Positions 60,289 through 64,000 of a stretch of DNA of 64,000 nucleotides are shown here, piece after piece (positions within the stretch are counted from its first letter, which is position 1; each line of letters starts with the position of its first letter). This DNA is from Oleispira sp036960605. Lineage in GTDB: Bacteria > Pseudomonadota > Gammaproteobacteria > Pseudomonadales > Oceanobacteraceae. Location of the stretch: the NCBI GenBank assembly GCA_036960605.1, contig JBALXI010000007.1, positions 80,318-144,317 of the forward strand, read 5' to 3'. The position numbers and the translations under genes are program-made. The notes beneath the pieces are model-generated. The model was not told the origin of the DNA. It saw only the letters and a list, made by a program, of their open reading frames with translations, and made no database searches.

Positions 60289-62094
60289 GTGTCGAACTTA
60301 ATTAATGCGAAAGATTTAGAATTTTTATTGTATGACGTTTTTCAAGCACAGCAGCTGACTGAACTGCCTTTTTATCAAGACCATGATAAGGGAACCTTCG
60401 ATGGCGTTATCGCCACCGCTGAAAAAATTGCCACCGAATATTTTTTACCTCATAACGCCAAAGCAGATGCCAATGAGCCTCAGTTTGATGGCAATAAAGT
60501 AACGACCATTGATGAAGTTAAGGTTGCTTGGCAGCACTATTCTCAATCTGGCTTATTAGCTGCACGTCATAGCTATGAGGATGGGGGTATGCAATTACCT
60601 GCCATTATTAATACCGCGTGTGTGAGCTATTTTATGTCGGCCAATCCATCAACGTCGGGCTATCCTTTCTTAACCAGTGCAGCGGCGAATCTTATCAATG
60701 CCTTTGCGGCAGATGAGCATAAGAAGAAGTATTTACCTGCGATGTTTGATGGTCGTTTTTCCGGCACCATGGCGATGACAGAGCCCGATGTGGGTTCGTC
60801 TTTAGGAGACCTCACCACAAAAGCGACTCCGCAAGACGATGGTAGCTATCGTATCAAAGGCCAGAAAATGTATATCTCTGGTGGTGATCAAGACATTACT
60901 GAAAACATTGTCCATTTGGTATTGGCGCGCATTGAAGGTGCACCAAAAGGGGCGAAGGGGATTTCATTATTCATCGTGCCGAAAATACTAACTCATGAAG
61001 ATGGCACATTAGGTGAGCCTAATGATGTGAAGCTGGTTGGGCTATTACATAAAATGGGCTATCGCGGAACAACGAGTACGGTATTGCAGTTTGGCGAAAA
61101 TGAACAGTGCCAAGGCTTTCTAATCGGCGAAGCGAATCATGGTTTGAAGTACATGTTCAAAATGATGAACGAGGCGCGTATTGGTGTCGGCACGGGTGCA
61201 GCGATGATTGGTTATCGTGGCTATTTGGAATCGTTAGATTACGCGAAAAACCGTCCGCAGGGCCGCTCGGTTGCGAGTAAGGATCCGAACAGTAAGCCGT
61301 TAAATATCATCGAACATACTGATGTGAAGCGCATGCTTTTAGCGCAGAAGTGTTTTGTCGAAGGATCTCTGGCCTTGTGTTTGTTAGCCGCGCGCTTAGT
61401 GGATGAATCGGAAGTCGGGGGTGATGTTGATAGCGGTCTGTTATTGGATTTATTAACCCCTGTGGTTAAATCGTTCCCTTCTTATTATGGCCCTAAAGCT
61501 AATGATCTTGCGATTCAAGTATTGGCTGGGGCAGGCTATACCAAGGATTATCCGGTTGAGCAGTGCTATCGCGATAACCGTCTAAATCCGATTCATGAAG
61601 GGACTCATGGTATTCAATCATTGGATTTATTAGGGCGTAAGTTATGGCTGCATAACGGCAAAGGCCAGCAGTTATTATTGCAAAAAATTCAAAAAACACT
61701 TAATTCAGTAAAAGAAAAGTCAGCCAAAGTTAAGCAGCCTCTAGCGGAACTCGTCTCTGAATATCAAAAATTCCTCGATTTGTTTATTAAAACAACGATG
61801 ACTCTAGGCGGTGCCTTGCAGAAAGGTGAAGTTGAAAAAGGCTTAGCCAACTCGGCCGTTTACCTGGATATGATGGGCAAGATGGTTGTGGCTTGGTTGT
61901 GGATCGAAATGGCCGATAAGGCGATAGATAGTTTTGCAGGCTCAGATTCAGAAGAAGATCAGAAGTTTTTAGCAGGGAAATTACAAGCCGCTCAGTATTT
62001 TATTCGCTGGGAATTGCCAAAGGTTGAGCATCAAGCCAATTTATTACAAGGTTTTGATGAGACTTGCATGTCGATGCAAGCCGATTGGTTTTGA
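60289..62094 (+). CDS. Acyl-CoA dehydrogenase, large (DmdC-like) type
   Basis: About 601 residues, first enzyme of a beta-oxidation cycle (FAD-dependent alpha/beta-desaturation of acyl-CoA). The middle domain shows MAMTEPDVGSSLGDLTTKA, and MYISGGDQ; the C-terminal domain shows GYTKDYPVEQCYRDNRLNPIHEGTHGIQ, whose Glu aligns with the catalytic base. The length, and an extra C-terminal domain with four helices, match the DmdC-like group, used for 3-methylmercaptopropionyl-CoA or medium/long-chain substrates. GTG 60289 (TTAGGG upstream) is preferred over GTG 60280. Functional partner: enoyl-CoA hydratase 179 bp downstream. Confidence 0.92.
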   Translation: MSNLINAKDLEFLLYDVFQAQQLTELPFYQDHDKGTFDGVIATAEKIATEYFLPHNAKADANEPQFDGNKVTTIDEVKVAWQHYSQSGLLAARHSYEDGGMQLPAIINTACVSYFMSANPSTSGYPFLTSAAANLINAFAADEHKKKYLPAMFDGRFSGTMAMTEPDVGSSLGDLTTKATPQDDGSYRIKGQKMYISGGDQDITENIVHLVLARIEGAPKGAKGISLFIVPKILTHEDGTLGEPNDVKLVGLLHKMGYRGTTSTVLQFGENEQCQGFLIGEANHGLKYMFKMMNEARIGVGTGAAMIGYRGYLESLDYAKNRPQGRSVASKDPNSKPLNIIEHTDVKRMLLAQKCFVEGSLALCLLAARLVDESEVGGDVDSGLLLDLLTPVVKSFPSYYGPKANDLAIQVLAGAGYTKDYPVEQCYRDNRLNPIHEGTHGIQSLDLLGRKLWLHNGKGQQLLLQKIQKTLNSVKEKSAKVKQPLAELVSEYQKFLDLFIKTTMTLGGALQKGEVEKGLANSAVYLDMMGKMVVAWLWIEMADKAIDSFAGSDSEEDQKFLAGKLQAAQYFIRWELPKVEHQANLLQGFDETCMSMQADWF

Positions 62095-62272
62095 TCGCAC
62101 AATTGATTAATTAAATTTAGATAGAAGGAGATCCATTATTGGGTAATTGTGGAGCAAATATGCGAGGCAGGGAGCCGAACCTAAGGCTACAGGGAAGTAT
62201 TTACGCCGTTTTGTGGAATAAATACCTAATCATGGATCGGTTTTAAAACCTACTGAATACTTACAAAAAGTT

Positions 62273-63067
62273 ATGGATGCCGCTATGAGTGAAAAGTTAA
62301 TTGTAGAAGTCAGTGATCACATTATGACGATCACTTTCAATCGCCCAGAAATGTATAACCCGCTTGATCCAGAAAGCTATTTTCTATTAGCGCAAGCGAT
62401 GTATCGCTTACAGCATGATGATGAGTTGCGAGTCGCGGTAGTACAGGCCAATGGTAAGCATTTTAGCTCGGGCTTAGAATTAGATAAGTGGGCTCCTATC
62501 TTTGCCAATGGAGAATATCCTGATTTACCACCGGAGCATCTGGATCCTTATGGTAATAAAGGTGAGGTATTAACCAAACCTGTAATTATGGCGGTGCAGG
62601 GGATTTGTTATACCTCTGGGTTGGAGTTGTTATTGAATACCGACATTCGTATTGCTACCCCAGAAGCGCGCTTTGCTCAGCTGGAAGTTCAGCGTGGCAT
62701 TTATCCATGTGGTGGTGGCACGGTGCGCTTACCGCGAGAGATCGGCTGGAGTAATGCTCAGCGATATATCTTAACGGGCGATGAATTTAGCGCGGAACAG
62801 GCTTTAAATTGGGGAATGGTGCAAGAGTTGGTTGAGCATGATCAATTACATGAACATGCCCGCTCAATTGCTAAGAAAATTGCCAAAGCGGCACCGCTAG
62901 GCGTGCAGGCCGCATTGCGCTCAGCAAAGACTTGTCGAGTTCATGGCCAAGAAGCTGCGTTGAAGACATTATTCGCAGATTTGCCTAAAGTGATGAAGAG
63001 TGATGATGCCAAAGAAGGCATAGCTTCTTTCCTACAGCGTCGAGAAGCTAAATTCACTGGCCGCTAA
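62273..63067 (+). CDS. Enoyl-CoA hydratase/isomerase (crotonase family)
   Basis: 264 residues. Oxyanion-hole segments GKHFSSGLELDKW and GICYTSGLELLL, and FAQLEVQRGIYPCGGGTVRLPREIG, which positions an active-site Glu, define a crotonase. Whether it hydrates or isomerises cannot be decided from sequence. It follows the acyl-CoA dehydrogenase on the same strand after 178 bp. The start may be ATG 62273 or 62285; neither has a strong ribosome-binding site. Likely takes part in the same fatty-acyl or acid degradation route. Confidence 0.9.
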   Translation: MDAAMSEKLIVEVSDHIMTITFNRPEMYNPLDPESYFLLAQAMYRLQHDDELRVAVVQANGKHFSSGLELDKWAPIFANGEYPDLPPEHLDPYGNKGEVLTKPVIMAVQGICYTSGLELLLNTDIRIATPEARFAQLEVQRGIYPCGGGTVRLPREIGWSNAQRYILTGDEFSAEQALNWGMVQELVEHDQLHEHARSIAKKIAKAAPLGVQAALRSAKTCRVHGQEAALKTLFADLPKVMKSDDAKEGIASFLQRREAKFTGR

Positions 63068-63459
63068 GTATCATTCCTTGATCTTTAATACCTCTCTAAT
63101 GCCTCTCTAATGCCTCTCTAATGCCTCTCTAATGCCTCTCTAATGCCTCTCTAATGCCTATGAACGTTGCTTTCATAAGGGTTAGGGTAGGTAGAGAACG
63201 CGGTAACGTGACTCCCTGCAGGATAAGAATTAAAACACCTAGGAAGGAAAGTCTTATTGAATTATGTGTCTATTTCAGCCTAATAGATTGCCCATTCAAG
63301 GCATGACAGCCAGACTTAGCAAAGAAATTGATCTGGAACAGGATTTAATTTGGAGGAACAGATGTTCGCTGAATTAAAATCGGTTATCATGTGCCTAGGA
63401 TTTACATGCTGTTATGATGGATGATGATTTTTTAAGAGTTTCTAATAGTTAGGTTGTTT
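63068..63459. other. Non-coding spacer with 11-bp tandem repeat
   Basis: 392 bp without a credible gene. Six perfect copies of an 11-bp unit at 63091-63156 follow the crotonase stop codon. The remainder presumably carries the desaturase promoter, but I see no secure -35/-10 pair. Confidence 0.6.
63091..63156 (+). repeat. 11-bp tandem repeat, six perfect copies
   Basis: Unit CCTCTCTAATG, six exact copies followed by a partial CCTATG. Each unit contains TCTCTAA; not a CRISPR (no spacers) and not coding. Probably a simple-sequence expansion, possibly variable between strains. Confidence 0.95.
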
Positions 63460-64000
63460 ATGAATCGTAATAATACAGAACAAAAGCCAGCCCTTAATTG
63501 GGTGCCTGTGATTATGTTTTCGATCAGTACGCTAGGTTTATTGACCTTGGTGCCTTGGTACGGATTCCAATATGGTTACAATACCTCCGCGATTGTCGCT
63601 TTTATAGCCATGACCTGGTTAACGGGCATGTCTATTACCGGCGGTTATCATAGGTTGTGGTCTCACAATGCTTATGAAGCCCATCCTATATTGCGTGTCT
63701 GGTACGCCTTGTGGGGCGCTGCTGCGATGCAAAATACCATTTTAGATTGGTGCTCTGGTCATCGAGTCCACCATAGACATTGTGATGATATCGAGCTAGA
63801 TCCTTATTCCGCTAAGCGTGGTTTATGGTTCTCTCACATGGGTTGGATGCTGCGTAAATATCCTAGTGGTGTGGTTAACTTTGATAACGTTAAAAACCTG
63901 ATGAATGATCCTATTGTCATGTGGCAGTACAAGTACTACATGCCGATTACTCTAAGCATGAACTTTGGTATACCGATTGCTCTAGGATTAATTTTTAGTG
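63460..64000 (+). CDS. Fatty-acid (delta-9 type) desaturase, 5' part
   Basis: 180 codons are in the window; the gene continues past the right edge. Two membrane helices (residues about 14-34 and 40-60) precede the first His box GGYHRLWSHNAYEAH (HxxxxH type), then the second His box GHRVHHRHCD, both binding the di-iron centre of acyl-CoA/acyl-lipid desaturases. It introduces a double bond into saturated acyl chains, adjusting membrane fluidity. ATG 63460; no clear Shine-Dalgarno. Next to beta-oxidation genes but beyond a repeat-bearing spacer, so probably separately expressed. Confidence 0.9.
   Translation, partial: MNRNNTEQKPALNWVPVIMFSISTLGLLTLVPWYGFQYGYNTSAIVAFIAMTWLTGMSITGGYHRLWSHNAYEAHPILRVWYALWGAAAMQNTILDWCSGHRVHHRHCDDIELDPYSAKRGLWFSHMGWMLRKYPSGVVNFDNVKNLMNDPIVMWQYKYYMPITLSMNFGIPIALGLIFS

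Noticed and set aside
63091..63156. Possible CRISPR array
   Set aside because: The units are only 11 bp, directly adjacent and have no spacers; no cas genes are in the window.
1..64000. tRNA or rRNA genes, prophage, insertion sequences
   Set aside because: No cloverleaf with CCA-end, conserved rRNA stretch, transposase or phage structural gene was seen on either strand; small structures could still be missed by eye.

Overview
The window looks like chromosomal DNA of an AT-leaning marine gammaproteobacterium. The evidence is protein-level: an OmpR/EnvZ-type pair, an AcrB-type pump, many AraC-type regulators with an N-terminal arabinose-binding-like domain, a flavin monooxygenase with an MpaB-like oxygenase, and DmdC-like acyl-CoA dehydrogenase. 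This gene mix resembles oil- and lipid-degrading Oceanospirillales (Oleispira/Bermanella-like), but that genus assignment is inference only. I saw no rRNA, tRNA, transposase or CRISPR array.

Layout. 0-9 kb: 5' end of a secreted MsrA, two spondin-domain proteins, a two-component system, and a two-gene RND efflux operon. 9-28 kb: four large secreted phosphodiesterases, built from phospholipase C X-type domains with or without an endonuclease/exonuclease/phosphatase (EEP, sphingomyelinase-like) domain, followed by repeat and lectin modules. AraC regulators and a Baeyer-Villiger-type monooxygenase/MpaB operon lie among them. 28.6-33.4 kb: an array of nine gene cassettes, each normally followed by an attC-like site, with no integrase in view; the first two cassettes are a perfect 475-bp tandem duplication. 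33.5-44.3 kb: an AraC gene divergent from a molybdopterin oxidoreductase, a LysR gene and a 4Fe-4S oxidoreductase, then a LysR-controlled detoxification operon (DUF5519 protein, FMN reductase, MFS exporter, Xi-class GST, SnoaL-like lipoprotein). 44.5-48 kb: two more phospholipase C-like enzymes. 48-55 kb: a repeat-bearing lipoprotein interrupted by an N gap, two Crp/Fnr regulators, MarR, cytochrome b561, cytochrome c' and a metallo-beta-lactamase-fold lipoprotein. 55-59 kb: two tandem sphingomyelinase-like paralogues. 59-64 kb: a GlxA-type regulator, acyl-CoA dehydrogenase, enoyl-CoA hydratase and the start of a fatty-acid desaturase.

The theme that ties the window together is extracellular attack on phospholipids and sphingolipids by eight related modular enzymes, plausibly feeding acyl chains to the beta-oxidation genes at the right end. 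The most striking undescribed element is a Cys-rich repeat (consensus around ERNAK[FW]DC). It is present in exactly three copies in each of four enzymes. A second, unrelated Cys-rich repeat is also present in threes in two of them. The triplication suggests pseudo-threefold (beta-trefoil-like) binding modules, shuffled among catalytic domains together with ricin-type lectin and PPC-like domains.
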